From Neomicrococcus lactis (GTDB lineage: Bacteria; Actinomycetota; Actinomycetes; Actinomycetales; Micrococcaceae): DNA of 64,000 bases. Position 1 is the stretch's first letter. Each line of letters begins with the position of its first letter. Below are positions 1 to 8,324 of the stretch, piece by piece. The stretch is taken from contig NZ_JACHBL010000001.1 in assembly GCF_014200305.1 (NCBI RefSeq), positions 930,001 to 994,000 on the forward strand, read 5' to 3'. Under the pieces are notes generated by a model. The model did not search any database. It was given only the letters and a program-made list of their open reading frames with translations, and was not told the origin of the DNA. The position numbers and the translations under genes are program-made.

Positions 1-518
1 TCAGCGTTCTCGAAACTGGTCTCATGCTGCTCCCGGGCGGCCTGATCCAAGGTATTGCTTCGCCGTTCGTCGGCCGCATCTTCGACAAGGTGGGTGCACT
101 CCCCCTCGTTCTGCCCGGCTCGATTCTGCTTGCAGGAAGCATGTGGTGGCAGACCACTTTGAGTGCTGACACTCCCCTTCGTCTGGTCATCGCGATGAAC
201 GTGGTCTTCTGCTTGGGTCTGGCCCTACTGATGACCCCATTAATGACGACGGCGTTGGGTGACCTTCCGCGCAACATGTACGGACACGGTTCCGCAATTT
301 TGAATACGCTCCAGCAGTTGGCTGGCGCGGCGGGCACGGCGGCTTTCGTCGCAGCGCTCTCGATTGGTTCGGCTACCGCAGCGATGCGCGGCTCGAGCGA
401 TGCCGATTCCGTGATTGCCGGCGCTCACGCCACGTTCACTTTTGGTGGCATCTTGGCCACGTTGGCAATCGTGCTGGCGTTCTTCATCAAGAAGGCGGCT
501 CCAGCCGAGAAGCACTAG
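1..518 (+). CDS. MFS transporter, DHA2 (drug:H+ antiporter) type, C-terminal part
   Basis: The reading frame is open from the window edge and ends at TAG 516-518, so only the last ~170 residues of a longer gene are present. The visible part starts within a membrane helix followed by a short loop with the GRIFDKVGA signature typical of DHA2/EmrB-QacA-like exporters. It continues through about four hydrophobic helices and ends in a short Lys-rich cytoplasmic tail (FFIKKAAPAEKH). In this family the protein exports hydrophobic compounds in exchange for protons across the plasma membrane. The substrate cannot be told from this fragment. It converges on the UvrA-like gene, with a shared terminator-like hairpin between them. 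Confidence 0.85.
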   Translation, partial: SVLETGLMLLPGGLIQGIASPFVGRIFDKVGALPLVLPGSILLAGSMWWQTTLSADTPLRLVIAMNVVFCLGLALLMTPLMTTALGDLPRNMYGHGSAILNTLQQLAGAAGTAAFVAALSIGSATAAMRGSSDADSVIAGAHATFTFGGILATLAIVLAFFIKKAAPAEKH

Positions 519-553
519 TCCGTTATTTCAAGGACACAGCTGAAATAGAGCAG

Positions 554-610
554 ACAGAAGGGATCTCCACCCTCCGTCACCAGAGCGGATGGGCCGGAGA
601 TACCTTCTGT
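554..610. terminator. Bidirectional terminator-like hairpin
   Basis: Two 15-nt arms at 554-568 (ACAGAAGGGATCTCC) and 596-610 pair with a single mismatch around a 27-nt loop. It lies between the convergent MFS and UvrA-like genes. A T-rich stretch follows on the plus strand but there is no clean T run, so termination is inferred from position and stem strength. Confidence 0.6.
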
Positions 611-642
611 TTAGGCCATAAAAGCCAGCCGATAAAGGAAGG

Positions 643-3003
643 CTAAGCGCCCACATACTCCTTCAAGTACTTACCCGTGAGCGTTGACGCATCTTTGACG
701 ATCTCAGCCGGGGTTCCTTCGAAGACCACCTTGCCGCCTTCGTTACCTGCACCCGGACCCAGATCAATGATCCAGTCCGCATGGGCCATCACCGCCTGAT
801 GATGCTCAATGACAATCACGGACTTCCCGGACTTTACGAGTCGATCAAGCAGTCCCATGAGCTGCTCAACGTCTGCCAAGTGCAGGCCCGTTGTGGGCTC
901 ATCCAGAACGTAGATCTCACCCTTATCCGCCATTTGGGTTGCGAGCTTGAGTCGCTGGCGTTCACCGCCAGAGAGCGTGGTGAGTGGCTGGCCCAGGCTC
1001 AGGTAGCCGAGACCAACATCGGCCAAGCGCTGCAGAATCTTGTGCACCGCCGGAATTTTCGCGTCCCCGGCTCCAAAGAACGCCTCGGCCTCATCCACTG
1101 GCATGGAAAGAACTTCGTCGATGTTCTTGCCGGCCAAACGGTACTCAAGGACCTCGGGCTGGAAGCGCTTGCCCTCGCAGTCTTCACACGTGGTGCCCAC
1201 GGTCGCCATGAAGCCAAGCTCCGTGTAGACCACGCCGGCACCATTACAGGTAGGGCATGCCCCTTCAGAGTTCGCACTGAAAAGCGCGGGCTTCACACCG
1301 TTCTCTTTGGCGAATGCCTTGCGGATGGGTTCGAGCATCCCGGTATAAGTCGCGGGATTGCTGCGGCGCGATCCACGGATGGCGGTCTGGTCGATAGATA
1401 CAACGCCCTCATTCTTGGCGATTGAACCATGGACCAGCGAGCTCTTTCCCGAACCAGATACACCGGTGACAGCCACAAGAACGCCCAACGGAACGTCGAT
1501 GTCCACGTTCTGCAGATTGTTCTCCGAAGCACCACGAATCTTGAGCGACCCCTTGGGCTTATTCACGTTCGGCTTGAGCTGAGCACGATCATCCAGATGC
1601 TTGCCGGTGACAGTGCCGCTCTTCCGAAGATCCGCCACAGAACCCTCGAAGCAGATCTGTCCGCCGTGAGAACCCGGGCCAGGACCCATGTCCACTACGT
1701 AGTCGGCGATCTCGATCATCTCCGGCTTGTGCTCCACCACGAGGACGGTGTTGCCCTTGTCCCGAAGTCGTTGCAACAGCTCGTTCATGCGCTGAATATC
1801 GTGTGGGTGCAGTCCCACTGAAGGCTCATCAAATACGTACGTCACGTCCGTAAGCGCGGACCCCATGTGGCGGATCATTTTCACGCGCTGGGATTCACCG
1901 CCGGAGAGAGATCCAGAAGGACGGTCAAGGGTCAGATATCCCAAGCCAATCTCCACGAACTGATCCAAGGTGTGCTGCAGGTTCTCGATCAAGGGCGCCA
2001 TCGACGGTTCCTTGAGATCACGAATCCAGGCAGAAAGTTCATTGATCTGCATGGAGCACAGATCGGCGATGCTCTTGCCGTTGACGAACGAATTGCGGGC
2101 CGGTTCAGCAAGTCGAGTGCCATCGCATTCCGGGCACTTCTTGAAGGTGGCAATGCGGTCCACGAAAGCTCGAATGTGCGGTTGCAGGCCGTCGCGATCT
2201 TTGGACAGAAAGGACTTCTGAATCTTCGGGATCAGGCCTTCGTAGGTCAGGTTGATGTTGTCGACCTTGACCTTGGTTGGTTCCTTGTGGAGCAGGTCGT
2301 TCATTTCGGTGGCGTTGTACTTCACGATGGGCTTGTCCACATCGAAGAATCCGGAGCCAGTGAAGATCCGCATGGCCCAGCCGTCCGCCGTGTAACCGGG
2401 GATCTTGAACGGTCCCTCGGCCAGAGACTTCGAAGAGTCGTAGAGCTCGTCGAGATCAATGTCGGAGACCTGACCGCGGCCCTCGCACTCGGGGCACATG
2501 CCGCCGGTCTGCGTAAAGGTCTTCTTTTCGGCGACCTCCTTGCCGCCCTTCATGACCTTCATAACACCGCTCGCGCTGACGGATGGCACGTTGAAGGAGT
2601 AAGCGTTGGAGGAACCAATCCGTGGCTCCGCGATGCGGCTGTAGATGATGCGCAGCATAGCGTTCGCGTCCGTCACGGTGCCCACGGTCGAGCGCGGGTT
2701 TGCACCCATCCGCTCTTGATCCACGATGATGGCGGTGGTCAGGCCTTCGAGCAGATCAACGTCCGGCCGGCCAATATTGGGCATGAAACCTTGCACAAAC
2801 GAGCTATAGGTTTCGTTAATCATGCGCTGGGATTCCGCAGCGACCGTCCCAAACACAAGCGATGATTTACCGGATCCAGAAACACCCGTAAACACCGTGA
2901 GCCGGCGCTTGGGAATCTCCAGTGAAACATTCTTGAGGTTGTTCTCATTCGCTCCGTGAACGCGAATCATTTCGTGGCTATCCGCCAAAGGCACGGTGGT
3001 CAT
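643..3003 (-). CDS. UvrA-like ABC-type ATPase lacking the UvrB-binding domain
   Basis: The 786-residue protein has two complete ABC ATPase modules of UvrA type. It has Walker A GVSGSGKSS near residues 40-48 and a second copy near 510. Two signature motifs (LSGGESQRV, LSGGERQRL) each precede a Walker B/D-loop (VFDEPSVGLHP, VLDEPTTGLHL). Zinc-type cysteine motifs are CPECEG, CPECDG, and CPTCNG paired with CEDCEG. Full-length UvrA is ~940 residues. Here only about 35 residues lie between the EPRIG segment and the first zinc motif, where UvrA carries its ~115-residue UvrB-binding domain. This matches class-III/UvrA2 proteins, some of which give resistance to DNA-binding drugs; a role in canonical excision repair is unlikely. 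ATG 3001-3003 has a GGAG Shine-Dalgarno. Confidence 0.88.
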   Translation of the reverse strand: MTTVPLADSHEMIRVHGANENNLKNVSLEIPKRRLTVFTGVSGSGKSSLVFGTVAAESQRMINETYSSFVQGFMPNIGRPDVDLLEGLTTAIIVDQERMGANPRSTVGTVTDANAMLRIIYSRIAEPRIGSSNAYSFNVPSVSASGVMKVMKGGKEVAEKKTFTQTGGMCPECEGRGQVSDIDLDELYDSSKSLAEGPFKIPGYTADGWAMRIFTGSGFFDVDKPIVKYNATEMNDLLHKEPTKVKVDNINLTYEGLIPKIQKSFLSKDRDGLQPHIRAFVDRIATFKKCPECDGTRLAEPARNSFVNGKSIADLCSMQINELSAWIRDLKEPSMAPLIENLQHTLDQFVEIGLGYLTLDRPSGSLSGGESQRVKMIRHMGSALTDVTYVFDEPSVGLHPHDIQRMNELLQRLRDKGNTVLVVEHKPEMIEIADYVVDMGPGPGSHGGQICFEGSVADLRKSGTVTGKHLDDRAQLKPNVNKPKGSLKIRGASENNLQNVDIDVPLGVLVAVTGVSGSGKSSLVHGSIAKNEGVVSIDQTAIRGSRRSNPATYTGMLEPIRKAFAKENGVKPALFSANSEGACPTCNGAGVVYTELGFMATVGTTCEDCEGKRFQPEVLEYRLAGKNIDEVLSMPVDEAEAFFGAGDAKIPAVHKILQRLADVGLGYLSLGQPLTTLSGGERQRLKLATQMADKGEIYVLDEPTTGLHLADVEQLMGLLDRLVKSGKSVIVIEHHQAVMAHADWIIDLGPGAGNEGGKVVFEGTPAEIVKDASTLTGKYLKEYVGA

Positions 3004-3075
3004 GGACGCTCCAAAAGTTCAGCTAAAACGCGGTCTGGTCTGGGGAGTGATCCTACCGGCAGCCACCCTGAGATC

Positions 3076-3657
3076 TCACCATTCACCCGCATAAACAACC
3101 ACCGGAATGCCGGTTCGGCTGACAGTCTCACGATCAACCTGCATGCCAACCTTTTCCGCGACGCGGCGGGAGGCGATGTTGTCTGGATGAATGATTGAAA
3201 TCAGCCGTCGATGACCTAGCGAAATCGCGAGATCACGGCTCGCTTGCGCGGCTTCCGTCGCAAGCCCTTGCCCCTGTAGTTCCGGCCGCACGTGATACCC
3301 GATTTCGAGATCCTCGTCTCCGTCGATGCGCTGCCAGGTCAGTCCGCAATCGCCTATAAAGTACGACGACGCAGCTCGGCTTTTCGAGTTCTCCTTCAGT
3401 GCCGCGAGACGCGCCGAATTCACGGTGTCGCTCGCGGGATCTTTCAAGCGCAGAGTCCAGAGTCCCAGCCCATCACGGGCGTAGTTGCGTTGATTCCAGC
3501 TGATCCAGTCGAGCGCTTCGTCGCGAGTCCTGGACCGCGGATAGAACTGCATGGTGGTTGGATCGCCCAAGAGTTGCGCCAACTCGTCGAGGTCCGAGTC
3601 CTGCATGCGCGAGTATTCAATGCGTTCTGATTCCGGCAACACGATGGACTCGCTCAT
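3076..3657 (-). CDS. GNAT family N-acetyltransferase (RimJ/RimL-like)
   Basis: A 193-residue protein whose C-terminal two thirds has the GNAT acetyl-CoA fold. It has a beta-strand IGYHVRPELQGQGLATEAAQ with the Q/RxxGxG/A pyrophosphate-binding loop, followed by the typical RRLISIIHPDNIASRRVAEKVG segment of the RimJ/L subfamily. These enzymes acetylate amino groups of proteins, peptides or small amines; the substrate here is unknown. ATG 3655-3657 was chosen because it overlaps the stop of the upstream gene (ATGA), implying translational coupling. A longer upstream extension of the frame only shadows the neighbour. Confidence 0.85.
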   Translation of the reverse strand: MSESIVLPESERIEYSRMQDSDLDELAQLLGDPTTMQFYPRSRTRDEALDWISWNQRNYARDGLGLWTLRLKDPASDTVNSARLAALKENSKSRAASSYFIGDCGLTWQRIDGDEDLEIGYHVRPELQGQGLATEAAQASRDLAISLGHRRLISIIHPDNIASRRVAEKVGMQVDRETVSRTGIPVVVYAGEW

Positions 3658-4616
3658 ATACCGAATGCGGCCGCGTAACGGACAGTTCCGCACGGGAATT
3701 CTTCCTGGTCTTGCAGGCTCAGGACCATGAACGCTTCTTCTGGGATTTCGATGGAGAGACGGACTCCGTGGTCCACCGCCCGCTTGAAGCCAAAACGTGG
3801 GTAGTAGTCCGCATGGCCCAGGACCACCACGAACTTCTCCCCCATCGCTCGGGCTGCGTCGAGGGCACCGTTGATCGCTGCCGTACCCGCACCCGTGAAT
3901 TGGAACTCGGGCAAGACTGCGCACGGCGCCAGCGCCAGTGCCGGAACGTCATCAATGTAGCAACGCGTCAACAGCGCATGACCCACAGGACGGTCTCCAT
4001 CAAACGAGAGCATCGATAGCCCGTCGATCCATGCATCAGGATCGACGCGAAGGGCGTCGACGAGCTCAGCCTCTTCGAGCGTAGGAAACGCTGCGGCGTT
4101 GATCCCGTGCACGTTTGCTTGGTCGCCTGCCTGTTCTGGACGGACGGACCAGATTTTGTGCGCGCCTTCTTCCACGAGGTCCTCGCGATGGAGCATCGCT
4201 TTGGCTGATTCGTCGTCAATCGGTGCCGAGGTGTGTTCGTGGACAATGAGCCACTGCCCGTCCACGCGTTCCAGCACCCAAGTGATCCGGTTGTCCTGAT
4301 GCCGGACGGGAGTGAAGTGACCGTTCGCATCAGGCGTGCAACCGCTAAACCGGACGTAGGCACTCACTAAGGCAGCGTCGTCGTACTCCCGAATGTGAAC
4401 GTCATAGAAGGAGGCCGCGACCTTCTCCCCTGCCGGAATGCTCGCAAACCAGACCGATGAAAGCGTTCGCGCGCCGTCGTGGCCCAGCAATTCCCAGGCC
4501 TTCCACATCTCAAAGATGCGCACGTTCGGGCTATACAGGGCGATGAAAGCATCGACGTCCTGGTCGTACACCGCATCGCGGTATCGTGCCAGGACGTCGT
4601 GAACTTCTGTGATCAT
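3654..4616 (-). CDS. Fusion protein: SnoaL/NTF2-like domain + YhbS-like GNAT acetyltransferase
   Basis: A 320-residue protein. Residues ~1-130 form an NTF2-like/SnoaL-type domain (an N-terminal helix with YRDAVYDQDVDAFIALY, then DGQWLIVHEHTSAP near the end), a cone fold used as an enzyme or small-ligand pocket. Residues ~155-320 resemble YhbS-type GNATs (NAAAFPTLEEAELVDALR, then VLGHADYYPRFGFKRA). The two domains are normally separate proteins, so this is a domain fusion. ATG 4614-4616 opens directly at the NTF2 domain; the frame extends 22 codons further upstream without homology-like content. It is coupled to a second GNAT gene by a 4-base overlap. Substrate unknown. Confidence 0.8.
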   Translation of the reverse strand: MITEVHDVLARYRDAVYDQDVDAFIALYSPNVRIFEMWKAWELLGHDGARTLSSVWFASIPAGEKVAASFYDVHIREYDDAALVSAYVRFSGCTPDANGHFTPVRHQDNRITWVLERVDGQWLIVHEHTSAPIDDESAKAMLHREDLVEEGAHKIWSVRPEQAGDQANVHGINAAAFPTLEEAELVDALRVDPDAWIDGLSMLSFDGDRPVGHALLTRCYIDDVPALALAPCAVLPEFQFTGAGTAAINGALDAARAMGEKFVVVLGHADYYPRFGFKRAVDHGVRLSIEIPEEAFMVLSLQDQEEFPCGTVRYAAAFGI

Positions 4617-4651
4617 CACACCACAGTAGCGATCTCTGCCGAGGCGAGCAC

Positions 4652-6760
4652 CTAAGCCACCGGCAGGTGACGGTTCCACCACTCAAGAATTGCCTCGAAG
4701 CGCTGTTTACGGTGCCATGGCGTACCGGCGCGTGAGAGCTCGTGGTTCTCGCCCGGGAACACCAAGAGTTCAGCCTCGGTGCCTTGGAGCTTGAGCTTGG
4801 CAAAGTACTGCTGAGCCTGCTCAAGCGGACAGCGGTAGTCCTCTTCGGAGTGGATGATGAGCGTTGGCGTCTGGTTTTCGTCAGCCGCAGCGAAGGGGCT
4901 CTGCTGGCGCTGCAGCTCAGCGTCGCGTCCCATGTATTCGCCCAAGAAGAACCATCCGATGTCTGAAGAACCCTGGAACGCGTACGGTTCCAAGCATCCG
5001 CGCTCCACGATGGCCGCCTTGAAACGGTGGTCATGACCGATCAACCACGCGGAGAGATAACCACCGTAGGAACCACCCATGACGCCCAAGCGCTCGCCGT
5101 CCAGCGACGCATTCGAAGCAACTGCCTGTTCCAAGAACGCGAGCACATCGCTCGCGTCCACGGTTCCCATGGCGCCCTTGATGGCCTGACCGTGCTCGAT
5201 GCCGTAACCGGCGGACCCACGCGGGTTGCAGTGAAGCACTGCGTAGCCGGCGTTCGCGTAAACCTGGGGCTCGTCAAAGTAGGCCCAGTCATGCGCACTG
5301 AATGGACCACCGTGAATGTTGAGCAGAACCGGGTGTGGCCCATCTCCTTCTGGCACGAAGATCCAGCCGTGGACCTCATGGCCGTCGGCCGCAATTGCGG
5401 TGAATTCCTGAGGTGCGATGACGGTGCTCTGTTCGCGGAGCTTGGCACCGAAATCCGTGATGCGTGTGAAGGCACCATCTTTCACGAGAGCCAGATCGCT
5501 TGGCGTTTCAGGATCTGAATACGTCACCGCAACGCCTGCCGGCGTCTCCACGGCGGCCTTCACCACTCGCTGTCCCACGTCGAGTCGCTGAGCACCCTCC
5601 GCCGTCACGTGGAGCGGCGACGAGCTTCCCCGGTGGCGGCTCAGCGCCCAAACACCGGCGGTGGCTCCACGTTCCAGCTTGGGGGTTTCCGTGGCATCGT
5701 CTTCACCAAGATCCGTCAGGAGCTTCAACTCGGCACCGGGCGTGCCGTCGCCCAGCGAATACACGCCCGCTGGCTTACCGACGAACTCGACGCCCGTAGC
5801 CCCAAGGTCCCCGCCCAGCCCGTACAAGACGCCGTCAACTCCAAAACGGACCGCGTCAATAGCGACGTCGCCGGAACCTGTGGTCACCAATTCTGGATGA
5901 GTGAAAGTTGCGTCAGCCGTTTCGGAGCCACCGAGCACACCGGAGACATTCACGCGGTAGACATCGGCGCGAAGGTCGGCCTCGGAGCCCTCGTGAAGTT
6001 CGGCGGTGAAGTACAGCCACTGGCCGTCGGGGCTAAATTCAGGAGCCGAAGCATCCGCATCAATGCGCGTGACCAAGGTTGCCTTCGGCATGCCCTTCTC
6101 GCCACCCAAAACGCCCAAGTGATACTCGGCCTTGGACGCAGCATCCGCGGATTCGTCAGCGGCGTTGCCCTGATCTTTGCGCTGATCCTTCCCGAGCTTG
6201 GCTGCACGGCCAGTTGGCTTCACGTACGGCACATCATCAACGGCGGGAATTTCCATGACGTAGATTCCGCTGCGCTTGTCCACGATGAAGCCGGCACCAT
6301 TCATGCGGTATTTCAGCGTGGTGATGTGCCGCGGATTCTCTTGAGCACCGGAAACACCTTCCGTGGTGCCATAGCGATCCTCTTCGGGTCGGGCTGCCTC
6401 AAAGGCGATAAAACGACCATCGCGGGAAAACGTGAACGAGCTAATGCCGAGCGGCGCCGTCGTAATGATGCGAGCTTCTCCCCCGGTGCCGGGCGCGATC
6501 GCAATCTGCGGCTTGCCGTCCGCGTCGCGGCGTACGAAGGCCAAAATGCTGCCGTCTGGCGAAAATTGTGGCGCACCGTCCGCGGTTCCTTGCGTGATGC
6601 GGCGTGCGCCCGAGCCGTCCAGCGCCACATCCCACAGCTGACCTGTGTAGGAATCGTTGTCAAAGTTTGGACGCTTAGCGGCAACCACTGCGCGCGTTCC
6701 GTCCGGATGCACGGCTGGCGCGGATAGGGTGGTCAGTAGATCGATGTTCTCCGGTTTCAT
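4652..6760 (-). CDS. S9 family peptidase (acylaminoacyl/dipeptidyl peptidase-like)
   Basis: A 702-residue cytosolic-looking protein with no signal peptide. The N-terminal ~400 residues contain TolB/beta-propeller-like blades (repeated SPDG motifs). The C-terminal ~260 residues form an alpha/beta-hydrolase domain. The predicted catalytic triad is Ser564 in GGSYGGY, Asp641 in HSEEDYRC, and His673 in GENHELS. The oxyanion region is the NIHGGP segment. Such prolyl-oligopeptidase relatives remove N-acylated or dipeptide units from short peptides. The start ATG 6758-6760 lies back-to-back with the rlmA promoter region. An acidic/basic insert near residues 185-220 (KDQRKDQGNAADESAD) is probably a loop. 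Confidence 0.9.
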   Translation of the reverse strand: MKPENIDLLTTLSAPAVHPDGTRAVVAAKRPNFDNDSYTGQLWDVALDGSGARRITQGTADGAPQFSPDGSILAFVRRDADGKPQIAIAPGTGGEARIITTAPLGISSFTFSRDGRFIAFEAARPEEDRYGTTEGVSGAQENPRHITTLKYRMNGAGFIVDKRSGIYVMEIPAVDDVPYVKPTGRAAKLGKDQRKDQGNAADESADAASKAEYHLGVLGGEKGMPKATLVTRIDADASAPEFSPDGQWLYFTAELHEGSEADLRADVYRVNVSGVLGGSETADATFTHPELVTTGSGDVAIDAVRFGVDGVLYGLGGDLGATGVEFVGKPAGVYSLGDGTPGAELKLLTDLGEDDATETPKLERGATAGVWALSRHRGSSSPLHVTAEGAQRLDVGQRVVKAAVETPAGVAVTYSDPETPSDLALVKDGAFTRITDFGAKLREQSTVIAPQEFTAIAADGHEVHGWIFVPEGDGPHPVLLNIHGGPFSAHDWAYFDEPQVYANAGYAVLHCNPRGSAGYGIEHGQAIKGAMGTVDASDVLAFLEQAVASNASLDGERLGVMGGSYGGYLSAWLIGHDHRFKAAIVERGCLEPYAFQGSSDIGWFFLGEYMGRDAELQRQQSPFAAADENQTPTLIIHSEEDYRCPLEQAQQYFAKLKLQGTEAELLVFPGENHELSRAGTPWHRKQRFEAILEWWNRHLPVA

Positions 6761-6815
6761 GTCGCGAGCCTACTCGATCACCACCATTTATGAAACAGTT
6801 ATTGAACGGTATTTT

Positions 6816-7703
6816 GTGACTTCTTTGAACGTGACCAACTGGTCCGATTGCCTCGTCTGCCCCGTGTGTGGAGATGAGATGTTGCTCAAGGGCGAACGCA
6901 CCTTGCACTGCGTCAATGGTCATGAGTACGACGCCGCTCGTCAGGGATACTTCAATCTCTTGACCGGCCGGGGTACAAAATTCCGCGAGGACACTCCCGA
7001 GATGGTTGCCGCGCGCTTGCGGTTCCTCGAAGCCGGGCACTACTCCCCCATTGCTGATGCGATCGTTGCCGAGGTGCCTCGCGAGGCTCAGTTCGTAGTG
7101 GACGCAGGTTCCGGTCCCGGCTATTACCTGAATTCCGTCGTGTCTTCGCTTGAAGATTCCGGGCAGTCGTCGCAGTCTTCAACTCAGCCGCGAGCAGTCG
7201 CCCTGGACATTTCCCGTGCCGCCGCCAAGCACGCCGCGAAGATCTCCAACACCCTCTCCTTGGTGACGGATTTGTGGAGCGTCTTGCCGCTCGCGGCCAA
7301 CACGGTCGATGTAGTCCTCAACGTGTTCGCTCCGCACAACATTGAGGAATTCCGGCGCGTCCTGAAGCGCGGTGGCCGAGTCATCGTCGTGACGCCGGCA
7401 CCTCACCACTTGCAAGAACTGCGCGACGCTGAGACAGGTCTCTTGGGAATGCAGTCAGGAAAGCAGGAGAAGCTTCACCACACCTTCAGCGAGGGATTTA
7501 CGCTGCTCCACGAAACCAATGTGGATTTCAGCCTCAGCCTTGATACTCAAGCCATCGCCGATCTCGTCGGCATGGGACCTGCGGGCCATCACACATCGGC
7601 GTCGCCTGACGAGGAATCTCCCACTGAAAGTGCACAGGCAACTGACGGCGAACCGCGCACGGTGAGCTGCGGCGTCGTCCTTTCTGTCTTCCAGAAATCC
7701 TGA
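6816..7703 (+). CDS. rlmA: 23S rRNA (guanine-N1)-methyltransferase, RlmA family
   Basis: A ~295-residue protein that starts with the RlmA zinc finger (CPVC, then LHCVNGHEYDAARQGYFNLL). A Rossmann SAM-binding motif DAGSGPGYYL and the RlmA-type segment NVFAPHNIEEFRRVLKRGG follow. RlmA enzymes methylate N1 of a guanine in helix 35 of 23S rRNA (G745 in E. coli, G748 in the Gram-positive TlrB branch). This can affect macrolide/tylosin binding. The start is uncertain. GTG 6816 is used here; GTG 6831 or TTG 6825 are also possible, since a TATTTT box ends at 6815 and no Shine-Dalgarno is visible. The upstream ATGs at 6657-6759 lie within the divergent peptidase gene. Confidence 0.85.
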   Translation: MTSLNVTNWSDCLVCPVCGDEMLLKGERTLHCVNGHEYDAARQGYFNLLTGRGTKFREDTPEMVAARLRFLEAGHYSPIADAIVAEVPREAQFVVDAGSGPGYYLNSVVSSLEDSGQSSQSSTQPRAVALDISRAAAKHAAKISNTLSLVTDLWSVLPLAANTVDVVLNVFAPHNIEEFRRVLKRGGRVIVVTPAPHHLQELRDAETGLLGMQSGKQEKLHHTFSEGFTLLHETNVDFSLSLDTQAIADLVGMGPAGHHTSASPDEESPTESAQATDGEPRTVSCGVVLSVFQKS

Positions 7704-7832
7704 ACCTCAGACGCCCCTTTTTGAGAACTGCAGGATAAATACGCCCCAAGGCGGACGGAATCGCGCGCCTGAAACGGCATAGTAGAAGCAATGACCTCAA
7801 TCTCGCGGGGTCGATTGATGCAAAGGACCAAA

Positions 7833-8288
7833 ATGTTTGAGTGGATTGTCGCCAACGGATGGGTGTTTTGGCTTGTCCTGTTTTTGGTGCTCGCCGTGAT
7901 CGAGATGATGTCCCTCGATCTGTTCTTCCTCATGTTGTCCATCGGCGCTTTGGGCGGCGTGGCAACGGCACTCATCGGTGGCGAATTTTGGCTTCAGACA
8001 GTCGTGTTCTGCGTCCTGTCATTGCTCCTGATTTTTATGCTCCGACCGGTCGCTTTACGGCACCTGCGGAAGGCTCCGGAATCTCACCGCACCAACATTG
8101 ACCGGCTCATCGGCGAAGAGGCCCTCGTGCTCGAGCCCACCAGCCGTCTCATGGGCAGCGCCAAAATCGGTGGCGAAGTCTGGACGGCCCGTGCCGAATC
8201 AGGCGCACCACTCCAGCCCGGAACTTACGGTTCCGTGGTTCGCATTGAAGGTGCTACCGCGTACCTCGCGCCCCGCGACACCCACTAA
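7833..8288 (+). CDS. NfeD family membrane protein
   Basis: About 151 residues from the ATG at 7833, which has an AAAGGA Shine-Dalgarno; an in-frame ATG at 7791 would add 14 residues. Two or three hydrophobic helices (VFWLVLFLVLAVIEMM, then FLMLSIGALGGVATALI, then TVVFCVLSLLLIFML) are followed by a C-terminal OB-fold (LIGEEALVLEPTS to GSVVRIEGATAYL) typical of NfeD proteins. NfeD proteins pair with SPFH/stomatin proteins in membrane microdomains. The next gene, 36 bases downstream, is an SPFH protein, so the two are very likely co-transcribed and act together. Confidence 0.88.
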   Translation: MFEWIVANGWVFWLVLFLVLAVIEMMSLDLFFLMLSIGALGGVATALIGGEFWLQTVVFCVLSLLLIFMLRPVALRHLRKAPESHRTNIDRLIGEEALVLEPTSRLMGSAKIGGEVWTARAESGAPLQPGTYGSVVRIEGATAYLAPRDTH

Positions 8289-8324
8289 TTTTTCATCACC
8301 AACAAACAATCGAAAGGGGGACGG

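Noticed and set aside
3658-3924. N-terminal extension of the downstream GNAT gene
   Set aside because: The extra 89 codons only shadow the upstream NTF2-GNAT gene; ATG 3655-3657 with a 4-base overlap is the better start.
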